A DNA stretch of 64,000 bases, taken from the NCBI GenBank assembly GCA_003550325.1, contig QKWP01000073.1, forward strand, positions 94,891-158,890, given 5' to 3'. Positions 11,491 to 22,223 of the stretch are shown in pieces. Numbering within the stretch: position 1 is the first letter of the stretch; every line of letters begins with the position of its first letter. The notes below the pieces were generated by a model. The model searched no databases, had not been told where the DNA came from, and saw nothing but the letters and a program-made list of their open reading frames with translations. This DNA comes from Gigaspora rosea. Lineage: Eukaryota > Glomeromycota > Glomeromycetes > Diversisporales > Gigasporaceae. Made by a program: the position numbers and the translations under genes.

Positions 11491-12062
11491 AGGGAGATGA
11501 GGGTATTGTGGACAGGGAGGGTATTGTGGACAGGGCAGGTAGCTTATAATCTAGTAATCAAAATTGGATGATTTTTATACCATTCGAATCGTCTCAAAGA
11601 GACGATTCGAATGGTATAAAAATCATCCAATTCCAATCACTATATCACAAGATATCGTTATTTATACAAAATATAAATTTTTGTATATATTTGAAAATCT
11701 GCAAATTTTTATATAATATACCTTTAACAATCTTGAGATCCCGTGATTAGATTTTAACGATTTTGTGCTTATTAGAATCGTCTCACTAAGACGGTCATTT
11801 TGGTGGTAAAATCATCCAAAACGGACCAGTAGATTAAATTTTATCACTGTGTTCACAATACCCTCCTTTCTTCTAAAATTTAATTTTTATATTCATTTTG
11901 TGTACCAATTATTTATATCTAAAACAATATATGATTTTTTTGCAGTAATTTATTTTTTATTAAGCATAGTTCAAATAATAAAAATTGTATAAAAATCTAT
12001 TTGATTTTTAAAAAGTTTTATTAGTAGAAACTTTAACATGTCCATAATACTCTCGTCTCCCT
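11491..12062. mobile_element. MITE with AGGGAGATGAGGGT ends, TA duplication
   Basis: The left end AGGGAGATGAGGGTATTGTG and the right end CATAATACTCTCGTCTCCCT are inverted and flanked by TA (11489-11490, 12063-12064), typical of Tc1/mariner-mobilised MITEs. GGGAGGGTATTGTGGACAGG repeats near the left end. It is noncoding. Confidence 0.75.
11562..11632. repeat. Perfect 34 bp hairpin with 3 nt loop
   Basis: AATTGGATGATTTTTATACC through GTCTC is followed by an AAA loop and its exact inverse. It lies inside the TA-flanked MITE. The motif GTCTC...GAGAC recurs imperfectly around 11780, suggesting an internal duplication of the MITE core. Confidence 0.9.
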
Positions 12063-12775
12063 TATATAAAATTTTTTATAATAAATTTTAAAAAACTTTA
12101 GAATTTAATATTTTTGCGTATGTGCGCTATAGCATACCTCATATGATTTGGTGTAATGTGAAATCAAAACAACCAAAATAACCTATTTTTTTTGTTAGTT
12201 AGGGTTAGGGTGAGGTTAGAATAGTGTGTAGGCAAGAAAAGGGGTTTTATAGTAAACTTTTGCAAGAAATATTTTTTGTTAGAGCACAAAGAGTGATTTT
12301 ATAAGCAAAATTATGAACTATAGGCAATTTTTTAAAAGATCGCTATTTTTTCTTGATTTCATATTACACCTAATCCTACGATCTAATTGGTTTATCAGAT
12401 AAGTGCGTTACAACACATATGTGCTAAATTACATAAACCAAAACTTTATATACAATTATTGATTGTTGCTATTTATAAAGGTCAAAATAATATGATTTTA
12501 TACAAAAATAACTTGTTCTGAAAAACAAAATACATCTACTCTAAATTTTATTTAAATAAGCAGATATTTTATTAATATTAGATTTTTTTACATTTTTACA
12601 AAAAAAATTACAAATTTTTTTAGCTATTTTTATAGGTATATAAAATAAAAAACAGTATATATAAAAAGTTATCTATCTAATTTGCATAAAAAATAATAAC
12701 TGATATTTTTTAAATTTTATTGATTATATTAAAGCTTTCAAAAAAATAAAATATTGTATAATTGCTAATATTGGG

Positions 12776-13484
12776 TGTGGCGCTTTAGAGAAGTGGTCAA
12801 GGTGTCACCCCCAAGCGGCAGGTCGATAATTCAAATCCCACTGTTGACGTTTTGAATATAAGCCTGTGTTCGGTAACTATGTGGATCAGATCGGTTGGGT
12901 TAAAAGCCTGTTACCTTGGTTCCACCATCTTGAATGGGAGCTATGGCGCAATGGTGTTATTGTTACACCAAAAAATTCAGGGAACCAGAAAAATAGAAAC
13001 CCGTTTGGCAAGTCGCAAGTTAGAAGGTAATAGTGAAGATCTACAACGGTACTACCAAGAGAAGGTTGGTGGCCAGGATCAGAATGAACCTAATAAGAGC
13101 AAATTCGGCTACCGATAGGTGGCTGAAAAACCTCGTATTGAAGTGTGTGGGACATGGATCATGAGGTTAAACTTTCAGTTACATCGAAAGTAAGTAGATT
13201 AGATTTGGTGCAGCAGATCGCTTCTGGGCACTTTAAAAGCAGCCGGGGAATGTCAGGCATTTACTTGTTAAGTATGATTGGGTAAGCAATTTGATAATCA
13301 GAGGGTTTAAATAGGCAACACCTATAGCGGGTTGTAGGTATGGCAGCTAGTGTAGAACCTTCGGGCGAAGTGTACGAGTGGCTAGTTGTATCCTCGTTAC
13401 AATTTGTATATTCATGTATCATTGCAAAGTCTTAATAAAGGATGCACTAGCGAGATTGCCAAAGTTTAAAAAAAAAAAAAAAAT
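12776..13484 (+). mobile_element. SINE-like retroposon with tRNA-like head
   Basis: The first 75 bp resemble a Leu/Ser-type tRNA. An A-box-like AGAGAAGTGGTCAAGG is followed about 35 bp later by a B-box-like GATAATTCAAATCCCAC. The body has no coding frame of note. The 3' end reads CTTAATAAAGGATGCACTAG and then an A-run at 13468-13483. The body shares blocks (AGTGTGTGGGACAT, TTTAAATAGGCAAC, GTAGAACCTTCGGGCG) with the copies at 20480-21081 and 22224-23190. The A-run is the target of the pogo-like element that follows. Confidence 0.7.
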
Positions 13485-14539
13485 ACAGTCGTCCTCCCCT
13501 ATAATCACACAGTTGAGCACATACCAATTAGGTGATTATAAAGAAGTGTGACTGTATAAAGGTTACCTCTATATAATCACACTTATATTAAAAAATAATT
13601 AATGTGATTTAATAGAGGTAAATATATAATAATCAGTTTTTTTTTGCATGTAAGAAATGACTTATATGTTTTTAGATGTTTAGAGCGAATAGCTTTACTT
13701 TTTCAATTATTTTAATACCATAAATCGATTCTTAAACACCTTTATAACAAAGTTACGTCAAAAAATTTTATGATTTAGCATTAAAATTTTTTATCTGCAA
13801 TGAAAAATATCACTCTTTTGAATACAGTAGTACACAATATGATACAGAATGTTTGCAAAGAGTCAACTTGAAATTTTGATATTGCCGTTAGAAAATTTTA
13901 ACGTAACTTTATTGTAAAAGTGTTAAGATTAAAATCATCAAAAAAGTAAAGCAATTCACTCTAAATATCTAAAAGCACGCAAATCATTTTTTACTATATG
14001 AAAAGTGATAAATAATTCGATCACTATCTCGATTACCAAAATTTTCATATACCAGTGTATGGTTTACGGGTGCTGTGTCTTTTTTGTATCTGATTGGTTA
14101 ATCTATCTATCCTTGTGACTTCTGTATATTTGTACATACTCAATGGGGCTGTATTGCATGCAAAAAAAAAAACCAGAAACTTATACCAAAACTGGTTTAA
14201 CCTGTAACTCGCTGAAAATCCATTTTCTGTTCCTGGTTTTGCATGACAACGTTGCGCAGTTACTTATAGTACTATATATAGTTTGAGAATACCCCAATGT
14301 AGTACATATGCAAATTAGAAGCTAATCTTCCTACTACACGATCGTATGTCTGTCTGAATCTACAGTACAATACTATTTACTATTACATAAAAGCTAAGTA
14401 CTGTAGAATTTTTATTTATTGCTTTTTCACGTATTTATTAAAATGTTAATTCTAATTCTTTCTTGTTTTTTAAGTGAGGCTCTCGACTTGATCAAGGATA
14501 CAGGTTCAGGATTCAAAACATTTCAAAGGTAGTTCTTGT

Positions 14540-14690
14540 GAACAGTATCGTTTAACTGACATTACTAAATTCGCATACCCTAATGCTAACCGGCCACAAA
14601 ACTGTTCAGAATTATCTGTAGGTTTTCAAACGGGTCACAATGAAGACACAAATACTACAGTAGTTTTAGTACGTATTTATCATATACTGT
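14540..14690 (+). other. Short unassigned coding-like stretch
   Basis: About 50 open codons with a non-random look (SSCEQYRLTDITKFAYPN, then QNCSELSVGFQTG) and three Cys. No start codon or family is recognised. It lies within the pogo-like element outside its transposase and could be a captured host exon or chance. A short hairpin with CCAGAAAC / GTTCCTGG lies upstream at about 14155-14255. Confidence 0.2.
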
Positions 14691-16696
14691 AACAATAAAG
14701 AGTTTTCTTGGGTTTAGCAATTAATCTCTTTTTTCAATAGATGTAACACGATTTGGTAGCAAAAGGATTTATGACGTCCATTTGCTCATTGAAGGTAAAT
14801 TTTTGACACTATACGAATTCGTTTTATGTTCACACTTTCAGTACGATGAACTTAAAAATTTTTTTCTGAACATAGGACTATATATTTAATAGAGATAATA
14901 TATGCATGTCGAAAAATAATATGTGTATAAAAAAAAAAAAATCTTAATACTGTAATGATAGTAATATCACAATACGGTATCATAATCTTCCTCGTCCTCG
15001 TACTTATCCTCATCCTCATCCTCGTTATTTAACAGTGTAAAAAAATCACTAATAGATATTTGGCGTTTAGATTCAACATATTTTCAGTTTATCAAAGTTA
15101 AGTAATTTCGAAAAATTTTAAGGTCCTCAGCTTTGAAACCTGTATTAGTTTGTTGTTCAAAAAAGCTAATAAACTTCTTTAAATCCATTAACCCTTCTGA
15201 AATAGGAACTTCTGGTTGTTCTTCATCTGAATCATTAGGATCTCTATTTTCGCGTTGATTTGCTTCATCTAAAACGATTTCAATAATTTCTGAGTTTTCA
15301 AGCTTTTCCTCGGTTATGATATGCAAATTATTGAGGTCTAAATATGTGTTTAATTGGTCTTCTATTTCCGGATCTGGATCTTGAGAGGTCAAATCTATTA
15401 CCAAGTCGTTGACATCCTCTTCTTGCTGTTCTGAAGATATATCTTGAATATTAATAGCGGTTTCTATTTTTTCACGGGAAACTGATGGCAGAATTCCGGT
15501 CTTCCTCCAACAATTGACAATTACTGAATCTTTAACGGCGTCCCAAGACTCAGATACATAGTAAATAGCATCTTTAATATTTAATTTGTTTCTAATTGAA
15601 ATTGAAACATAATTAGTATTAAAAAGCTTATCGTTGCGGCTGATGCTAGAATCGACTTTATTTTAGTAAGAAATTTAAAAACGGTTTTGATTAGAGTTAG
15701 GTTAAGGCTTAGGGATGAATTTATTAATAAAAGTTATGTATGGGTTTAGTAGAATTAAATAAAGGCATCGAATCTTAGAATCAGCCATGAACTTATTGAA
15801 GAATTAAGTTCTAACTTTTTTAAATCTTCATTATTTTCCAATTGCATTAGTAGGTGACGGATATATTTTTGCTTGTATTTCGATTTGAAACTTTTGATAA
15901 CACCCACGTCCATAGGCTAAAGATGAGCAGTGGTATTTGGGGGTAAAAATTCAAGTTTAACATTAGTTAATTGCACATTCGAATAATCAGGAATGGTACG
16001 TGGTTGACCATAACCACTACCATAACGACCCTTACTCCTACCAGTACTATGTCTACTATGATTACCACGGTTATTACGATTACCACGATTACCACTACCA
16101 CTATTACTACTACTACAATGACTACTGCGACTACCACGACTACCACTACTACCACGACTAGTTAATCTTGCCTGACCTCGACCTCGTTCTCGACCTTGAC
16201 GATTCCCACGTAAAGCAGTTGTCACTTCAGGTTCTGAATGAACAGATTCTTCTTTATATAAATCAGAATTTGATTCTTCCAATTCATGTGTTTCATAAGA
16301 ATTAGGTTGGTTATGAAAATGCAATGAAGCATTATCTACTATTAACAATACTTGACGATTCTGAATACGAAAGCTCTGATCCATATTTGTTAACCATTCA
16401 GAAAATATATCATTCTGCATCCATGCTCGAGAGTTTGCACGATAAGTGACAGGTAAGGAATCATAATTAATATTATGAAGTACTCGAGGAAAAATTGAAG
16501 ACCCAATTACTAACGGTTTTAATTTTTCAGTTCCAGTTGCATTACACGCTAGCATAATAGTAATCTGCGATCGATCCTAATTATAAAAATCATTAAAATA
16601 ATTATTTATTATTAAATAAATTTGAGAGACCAACATGAGATTGGTTCCGACATGGGATCAATTAGTAGTTTTTATTAATTGACTGCACGTAGAAAC

Positions 16697-17000
16697 TAGG
16701 GATGTTATCCTGTTTGCCGATACTCAGTTTAACCTATTTGGAACCGAACCCAAGTTTTGTAGTCACATAATTTATTAAATTATGCACAAAACGAATCGGG
16801 CCCTGATTCGTTTAGTGCAACTGCTATCGCCAAATCAATATTGCTCACCGTAAGCAATATTGATTTGGCGATAGCAGTTGCTCATGCAAGCAGAATTATT
16901 AGTACGTTTATATAAACTGAATTCAAAAATCAGTTTTTATATAAATATGCTCTGAGGTTTTAAGCACAAGCTAACCGGTTGGAGCAGGGTAACATCCCTA
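16697..17000. mobile_element. hAT-type MITE (TAGGGATGTTATCCTG)
   Basis: Ends TAGGGATGTTATCCTG and CAGGGTAACATCCCTA. Flanks GTAGAAAC (16689-16696) and GTCGAAAC (17001-17008) differ by one base, so the 8 bp duplication is clear. The centre is a near-perfect hairpin around GCAATATTGATTTGGCGATA (about 16820-16883). Confidence 0.92.
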
Positions 17001-17008
17001 GTCGAAAC

Positions 17009-17190
17009 AAACATCTTATTGCATGGGTCTTATGTGACAACTGTGCTTTTTCATTTACTTATTGGCACAGGATTGTTACGTTAGAACCGTGCAATTAGAT
17101 AGTTATATAACACACACGGGTTTATATTTAAATCCCGTGCCGAAGGCACGGAATATGAACCAACTAGGTTATTCACAATATATAATAACT
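17009..17190. other. Noncoding gap in the pogo transposase
   Basis: No coding match. It holds a small hairpin (ATCCCGTGCCGAAGGCACGG, about 17133-17152). With the MITE at 16697-17000 it separates the transposase pieces, and it may be what remains of an intron or of a further insertion. Confidence 0.3.
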
Positions 17191-18207
17191 AGCCTTTTTA
17201 AATCCAGGTCTTGATCGAGATGCAAGTGTCTGGTCTGGCGCCATTCGAAAAAACAGCCCAGTCTCATTAGCATTGAACACATTATCCAGTGTATAATTTT
17301 CGATTAATTTACGTAATTTTTATCTAGATTCCAGAAGCGAAGATAGTGGTGCACTATTGGCTTCTCTATGTAAGTGGAAATTTCTAAGATTATTACGTTG
17401 TTTAAATTTATGAATCCATCTGTTGGAAAATATTAAAGCATCATCATCCAAGTTCAAGGCTTTTGCAAAAATAGCTGCCTTTTCCTTAAGCATTAATTCC
17501 TTAAAATCATTTCACTATTGATAACTTGTTCAACCCAGAGTCTCATTGATTGATCCAATAAAGGATATTTCACTTTTTTATGCTAAAAAATCACTGGGCT
17601 TAATTGGTCCTCCGTAACTGCTAACCATTTTGACTTATTTTTTAATATTTTAGAAATTGTAGACTGCTCCAAGTTTAAACTAGGATCTTGTGAATTGAAA
17701 TGGTCTGCAATATCGATTTGTCTTTTGTTAGGATTCTTTTCACTATATTCACATATTTCGCGTTTTAAATGTTCGCTAACAGCCGTTCTTGGTCTTTTTT
17801 GTAGTAAATTATTAGATGACATGGATAAAGTAAAGGATTCGCCTAAAGGATTTATGAAAGAATTATGAAACCTTTTTATATTTATAGCGTAATAGCAACT
17901 ACAATTACGAAATTTATCTGAAAATAGCCGAGTGAAGTTATAATTTTAAATTTTACTTTTCTTGCTTTCAGTTAACTTTATTTGAATTCAAAGAATAATA
18001 TTAATTTACAGGCATCCTGTCACCAACAAGCTTTAACTATACAAGCTGTTTGGCAAAACCTTGGTTTACATGATTGTTATTGTAAACTTTATACTGTACT
18101 TAGATTTATAGGGAATTCTATGTATGCCATCACCTGCACTTTATTTTGAGTATATGGGCGTTATTTAAAGTACTGTACGTATATGGGTATTATTTCGAGG
18201 GCAAGGT

Positions 18208-18646
18208 TAGGGTGTCCAGGATTATGCAATGCGATTAGATAAATTATGCGATTTTAGAGAGGTCAATTATGCGATGCGATTAGATAAATTATGCGATTTT
18301 AGTCAATTATGCGATGAATGCGAAATAAATTTAAAATTATGCGAAAATTTAATTAAATAATGTGATTTTAAATTACATAGTTATTCTTTTTTTAAAAACC
18401 ATCTTTAGTACGAAGTTTTTTTTTATTTTTTGGTATCTTAAAAAGACTAGTCGCTTCTATTGAAATCATAGATTTAATGACTTACCCACAATAGCAATAC
18501 TAACTTAATAAGGGCGACAATAAGAATCATCTTGATACTATCTACAAATCATATTTAGCTACATGATCTAAATGCTTTAATTATGCTAAGTGAAAAAATA
18601 GTAAATTATGCGCATAATTTCGCATCGCATAATCCTGGACACCCTA
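18208..18646. mobile_element. hAT-type MITE (TAGGGTGTCCAGGATTATGC)
   Basis: Ends TAGGGTGTCCAGGATTATGC and GCATAATCCTGGACACCCTA. An exact 8 bp duplication GGCAAGGT flanks it (18200-18207, 18647-18654). The left half holds repeats of AATTATGCGATGCGATTAGA. The perfect duplication points to a recent insertion. Confidence 0.95.
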
Positions 18647-19431
18647 GGCAAGGTCGATTTTCTGTTAGCTTTTTTTTAAAATAACGCCCTGTATTTTTCT
18701 CACGTTAATTTGGTGTATGAGTATATTCCCATTTCTATACGATTGTATGACAGGGGTTTTTTTTACGACTTATACCTGATAAACCAGAAAATAGTACCCA
18801 TTTTTGAACCTATTTTTTTACCAATTAATTTAAGTCATTCATGACATCATATAAAACGAATTTGTTTTGTCTCTTATGTCTGATGCAGTTTACAATGAAG
18901 ACACATCTAAACCAGAATGAAACTCGGGTTCGCAGAAGTTTTGACATTACTGTACTACAGAGAAATAACCTGTGGCTGTATGAGAATTTTTTAGGCCCTT
19001 AGATACTTACCTTTTATTCCCGCTGTCGGGTGTGCTTAAAATAAACTATTAATTTAACACAAAGCAAATGCTCTTCCAAATGCAGTAGTCAATTCCTAAA
19101 CAAAATTAAAATTCGGGTTTGTGGATGGCTTAGGGACACACACAGGCATTTTTTAAGGTCACGCATGCGATTTTCTAAATAATGCCCATTCTATTATTAT
19201 ACGGACAGGTTTTTTTTTTGTGGCGCTAAAAAAGTTTTGGGAATTTGAGTGATGCCAAAATAAAAACTCTAGTTCGGATACTTAAACAATGCTATGGGAA
19301 ACAAGCTTGGAATTTCAAAGCAAGTTAATTTTTTAATCAAGAAAAGCGAATGCCATATGATGAATACTACAGCTGGTTATGAAGGTGCGCTAAACTTCAT
19401 GACCTACTGATTCGAGTTTTTAACATACTTC

Positions 19432-19592
19432 TAGAGATTGGAACCGTTTAACCGTTTAAAAATTGCTCTATGGTTCCGAGCAGAATTATGTTGGTCGTAG
19501 GCCGGAATTATTTTAATGCCGGCCAAATTAAACGATTAAACGGTTAAACGATTAAACGATTAAGAAAAATTTTTAGGCGGTTCCAATCCCTA
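19432..19592. mobile_element. Small hAT-type MITE (TAGRGATTGGAACCG)
   Basis: Ends TAGAGATTGGAACCG and CGGTTCCAATCCCTA with an exact 8 bp duplication CATACTTC (19424-19431, 19593-19600). The interior carries AAACGATTAAACGGTT repeats. It is 161 bp long and noncoding. Confidence 0.95.
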
Positions 19593-19855
19593 CATACTTC
19601 TATTTTTAGTAACCTGTTTTTTCAACTTATCGGTTTTGTTAAAATAAAAATTAATGTTTTTTAGATTGTAATTATATAGAAGGAGTTTTATTATTAAAAT
19701 CGTTTAACAAATTCTAAAAAAATGTGATAGTGATTATAGCATAATTGTGACTGCATAGAGGGATTTTTAATAATAAAAAAACGGGAATTTAAAATCATGT
19801 GACCGTATAGAGTTTGTGACTGTATAGGAGGTGACTATATGGAGGGACGACTGTA

Positions 19856-20260
19856 TTTCCTTTTGTTTTCGAAAATATTTGTTGTTTATGTGGATCTGGA
19901 TTTAATACTTCTTGTCCTAGAGGCTAGGTAAGGAAGATCAAAGGAAAATTAGTAATGTTGGCAAGCCTTCTTGAAGCCTTAAAGGAAGAAAGAAGATGGA
20001 AAGGTAACTTCTAGCTTGTCGTAAAAAGGGTAAGTCCTTTTTATTTTGGCTTTAAGTAGCTAGACGGGCTATCTACTTCAATACCAAGTTGGTGTTAAAG
20101 TAGTGCAGTAGGTCGCATTTAGATATCCGGGTACTTAGGTACCGACTGGATGGCCAGATGATGCTAAACTTAGTTATTAGGTAGTACTATGTAGGTGCAG
20201 TAGTAAATACAAGTATCTTAATAAAGTGTTAGCATGGCTGCTTAAGTTGGAAAAAAAAAT
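19856..20260 (+). mobile_element. SINE-like retroposon, 3' part
   Basis: Noncoding sequence ending CTTAATAAAGTGTTAGCATGG followed by an A-run (20250-20258), the same 3' signature as at 13430 and 23160. The 5' end is not clear because the pogo-like element abuts it. Confidence 0.5.
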
Positions 20261-20385
20261 TAAATATGCCAGAATAATTTATTTTAATGTGCTGAACAAG
20301 TTTCCTTAGGGTACAATGTTAGAATCAATTAGTAAAATTTGTATAATCATAGAATTTTTTGGTATTTTTATTAATAAAATTATAT

Positions 20386-20390
<5 letters not shown>

Positions 20391-20414
<24 letters not shown>
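20391..20414. repeat. (AT)12 microsatellite
   Basis: Uninterrupted AT dinucleotides in a short AT-rich gap between two SINE-like copies (20261-20479), which otherwise holds nothing recognisable. Confidence 0.95.
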
Positions 20415-20419
<5 letters not shown>

Positions 20420-20479
20420 ATGCAATGTCGCATGCAAGTGGATTTTTATTAGGTTTTTAGATAATACATTCTTGGTTAA

Positions 20480-21081
20480 TGAGAGTACATATAGCCACAC
20501 GTGCAACTTTTGGTTGCCTATTTTAAGTAGTCCGCCTGAAGGTTCTATACTATACGCCGTACCTGTAACCTAACTAGGAGATTACCTATTTAAACTCTCT
20601 GGTGTCCCCTGTCCTGTATCACCCACCACAATCACACCTACACATAACCTCGTGCTGCTTCAGTTGAAGACCACCCAGATCGACATTTGCCATACTACTT
20701 GCACCCTAATTCTATAGATAATCTAGTAGCATTCCAACTGCCAGATTACTCTAGGGAGGGTGTAGTACATACCCCTCTAATCTTTCTATGTCCCACACAT
20801 TTCTAGATTAGGTATTGAATACCTTCGCAATGGTCGAGGCCACCACTAGCAGTCAGGGCTAACCATTAAACCGCACAGTATTCTTGTCCTTGCAAGGTTC
20901 ATTCCGATCCCGATACCTATATCACCAGTCCTATAACTGATCCCTCCCAAACTACCAAACCAGTTAGCCTGGATGGGTCGTTGTACCTCGGCTTTAGATG
21001 CCTTTTTGGTTAACTTCTCTTGGTTCCTAATTCCGTAACATAGGACCTTTTTCTCCGGTTCTCCGGCGGCCAGGTTGGTGC
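20480..21081 (-). mobile_element. SINE-like retroposon copy, minus strand
   Basis: Read on the minus strand it begins GGCACCAACCTGGCCGCCGG and shares blocks with 22224 onward: GGACCTATGTTACGGAATTAG, CTAACTGGTTTGGTAGTTTG and GATCGGAATGAACCT. Further along, GTGTGGGACAT and TTTAAATAGG match the copy at 12776. It faces away from the copy at 22224, with a GGACCCCG element between. Coding potential is absent. Confidence 0.75.
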
Positions 21082-22223
21082 CAGGACCCCGAAGAATATA
21101 TGTAATACTGAAATCTGGCTTTGTATAAACTTATATATAATTTTTTCATATGTCGTATATTTAAATTTGTATAACCAACTGGTAATTTTTTGAAAAGTTA
21201 GATGTTTATTTGTATAACAAAAACAATCTTTATAACAAGTACGATCTTTTTTTGTATAACGATACAATATATACATCGGGAAAATTTTTAAGTAGATATA
21301 AATCGATATATACCGTATGTTGCAGCTACCTTTTTTCGCCGATTTTTAACAAAAAAAAACCGTGAGTAGCTTATTTACTATTTTAAGTAATTTAAAGCAC
21401 AATAAAAGGGTAGCTTATTTTTGAATACAAAACTTTATTAAGTAAAATAAATAAATAAATATGCTGTAGACAATAAATAAATATGCTGTAGACGATAAAT
21501 AAATATGTTATAAACAATAAATAAATATGCAGAAAAAAATCGAGAGTAACTTATAAAGCGATTTTTGGTCAATCGATTATAGTTGCTACATAGTAAAGTC
21601 TAAATTTTACTAAGCAAATCGATTAAAGTCGCATAAGTAACATTGTTCAGTAGATAAAAATACGCGTACCCTGAAAATTTCATACAAATCGGAGAAGTTT
21701 TTATTATTTAACTTTTAATTTTTACGTTCAACGGTTTTTTTTTTATAAAAAAAAATCAGTTGAACGTAAAAATTAAAAGTCAAATAATAAAAAGTTCTCC
21801 GATTTGTATGAAATTTTCAGAGTACGCGTATTTTAATCCACTGAACAATGTTACTTATGCGACTTTAATCGATTTACTTAGTAAATTTAGACTTTACTAT
21901 ATAGCAACGTTCATCGATCGTGTGGGTAGCTTATTTTCAGAACTAAAAATTTTGTTGTTGAATTTGAACATGGTTAACTACCGCCCTTTTTTTTCTAGAT
22001 AGGTTTCTGATTTTCTCTTTGTCACTTTTTTTTGTGTAATTATGTTTTTGGCTTTGGTGGTTAACATGATCATACTGGTACTCAGATTTGAAATTGTATA
22101 ATTTATAGTAAATTTGAACTTATATGATAATTTTGTATAAAGCTTTTAATAAAATTAAGTGTATAAAGTTATATTAAAATTTTGAGACTGGATCTGAGTT
22201 ATATTAGAGTTCTTCGGGGTCCT
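21082..22223. mobile_element. Second GGACCCCG TIR element, between inverted SINEs
   Basis: The ends CAGGACCCCGAAGAA and TTCTTCGGGGTCCT are inverted and resemble the ends at 2110 and 4570. It sits exactly at the symmetry point of two SINE-like copies in inverted orientation. A mariner-type foldback (21313-21955) is nested in it. The remainder is AT-rich and noncoding. Confidence 0.75.
21313..21955. mobile_element. Foldback MITE copy, right end lost
   Basis: It begins after TA with CCGTATGTTGCAGCTACC and matches the 8379-9141 element over the left end, the AATAAATAAATATGCTGTAGAC tandem and the long central hairpin (around 21745). Similarity stops near 21955, so the right terminal repeat is missing. 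Confidence 0.8.

Larger units (their letters stand above)
11160..12775. mobile_element. Old diverged foldback element with inner insertions
   Basis: Arms of roughly 300 bp (about 11165-11487 and 12450-12770) are inverted and visibly diverged; shared landmarks are AAAAATAGCTAAAAAAA and AGCAACAATCAATAATTGTA. A MITE (11491-12062) sits at the inner end of the left arm. Between that MITE and the right arm, another inverted pair GGTGTAATGTGAAATCAA / TTGATTTCATATTACACC (about 12151-12375) marks a further element. Confidence 0.65.
15084..17822 (-). pseudogene. Pogo/CENP-B-type transposase with RGG-rich insert
   Basis: From the N-terminus: a CENP-B-like helix-turn-helix (17822-17583; KREICEYSEKNPNKRQIDIA), a second HTH (about 17570-17340; NRWIHKFKQRNNL), then the DDE core. 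The first catalytic position reads FNANETGLFF where the family has ADETG, so Asp is Asn (17266-17268). Next comes MLACNATGTEKLKPLVIG, then the second Asp in VLLIVDNASLHF (about 16340). About 110 residues rich in Arg, Gly, Ser and Asn follow (16290-15975) before LEFLPPNTTAHL. A TAG then precedes PMDVGVIKSFK with the third Asp. The C-terminus has NCWRKTGILPS and an acidic tail ending at 15084. A gap at 16575-17190 holds a MITE and perhaps an intron. Dead by several changes. Confidence 0.85.
13486..19853 (-). mobile_element. Pogo-like (Tc1/mariner) DNA transposon, decayed
   Basis: The terminal inverted repeats read CAGTCGTCC(T)CCCC and GGGACGACTG, flanked by TA (13484-13485 and 19854-19855). Inner inverted motifs such as GTGACTGTATA repeat near both ends. 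The minus strand carries a CENP-B/pogo-type transposase (17822-15084). Three hAT-type MITEs with 8 bp duplications landed inside (16697-17000, 18208-18646, 19432-19592), leaving about 5.4 kb of original element. The sides (13500-14960 and 17830-19850) are AT-rich and noncoding except for a short frame near 14540-14690. Confidence 0.88.

Noticed and set aside
12776-12850. Possible functional tRNA gene
   Set aside because: A- and B-box-like motifs are present but the acceptor stem does not pair, and the unit continues into a repeated body with a poly(A) tail, so it is a SINE-like head.
15967-16165. Val-rich minus-strand and Thr-rich plus-strand open frames
   Set aside because: They are other-frame readings of the Arg/Gly/Ser-rich repeat of the pogo-like transposase and have no independent support.
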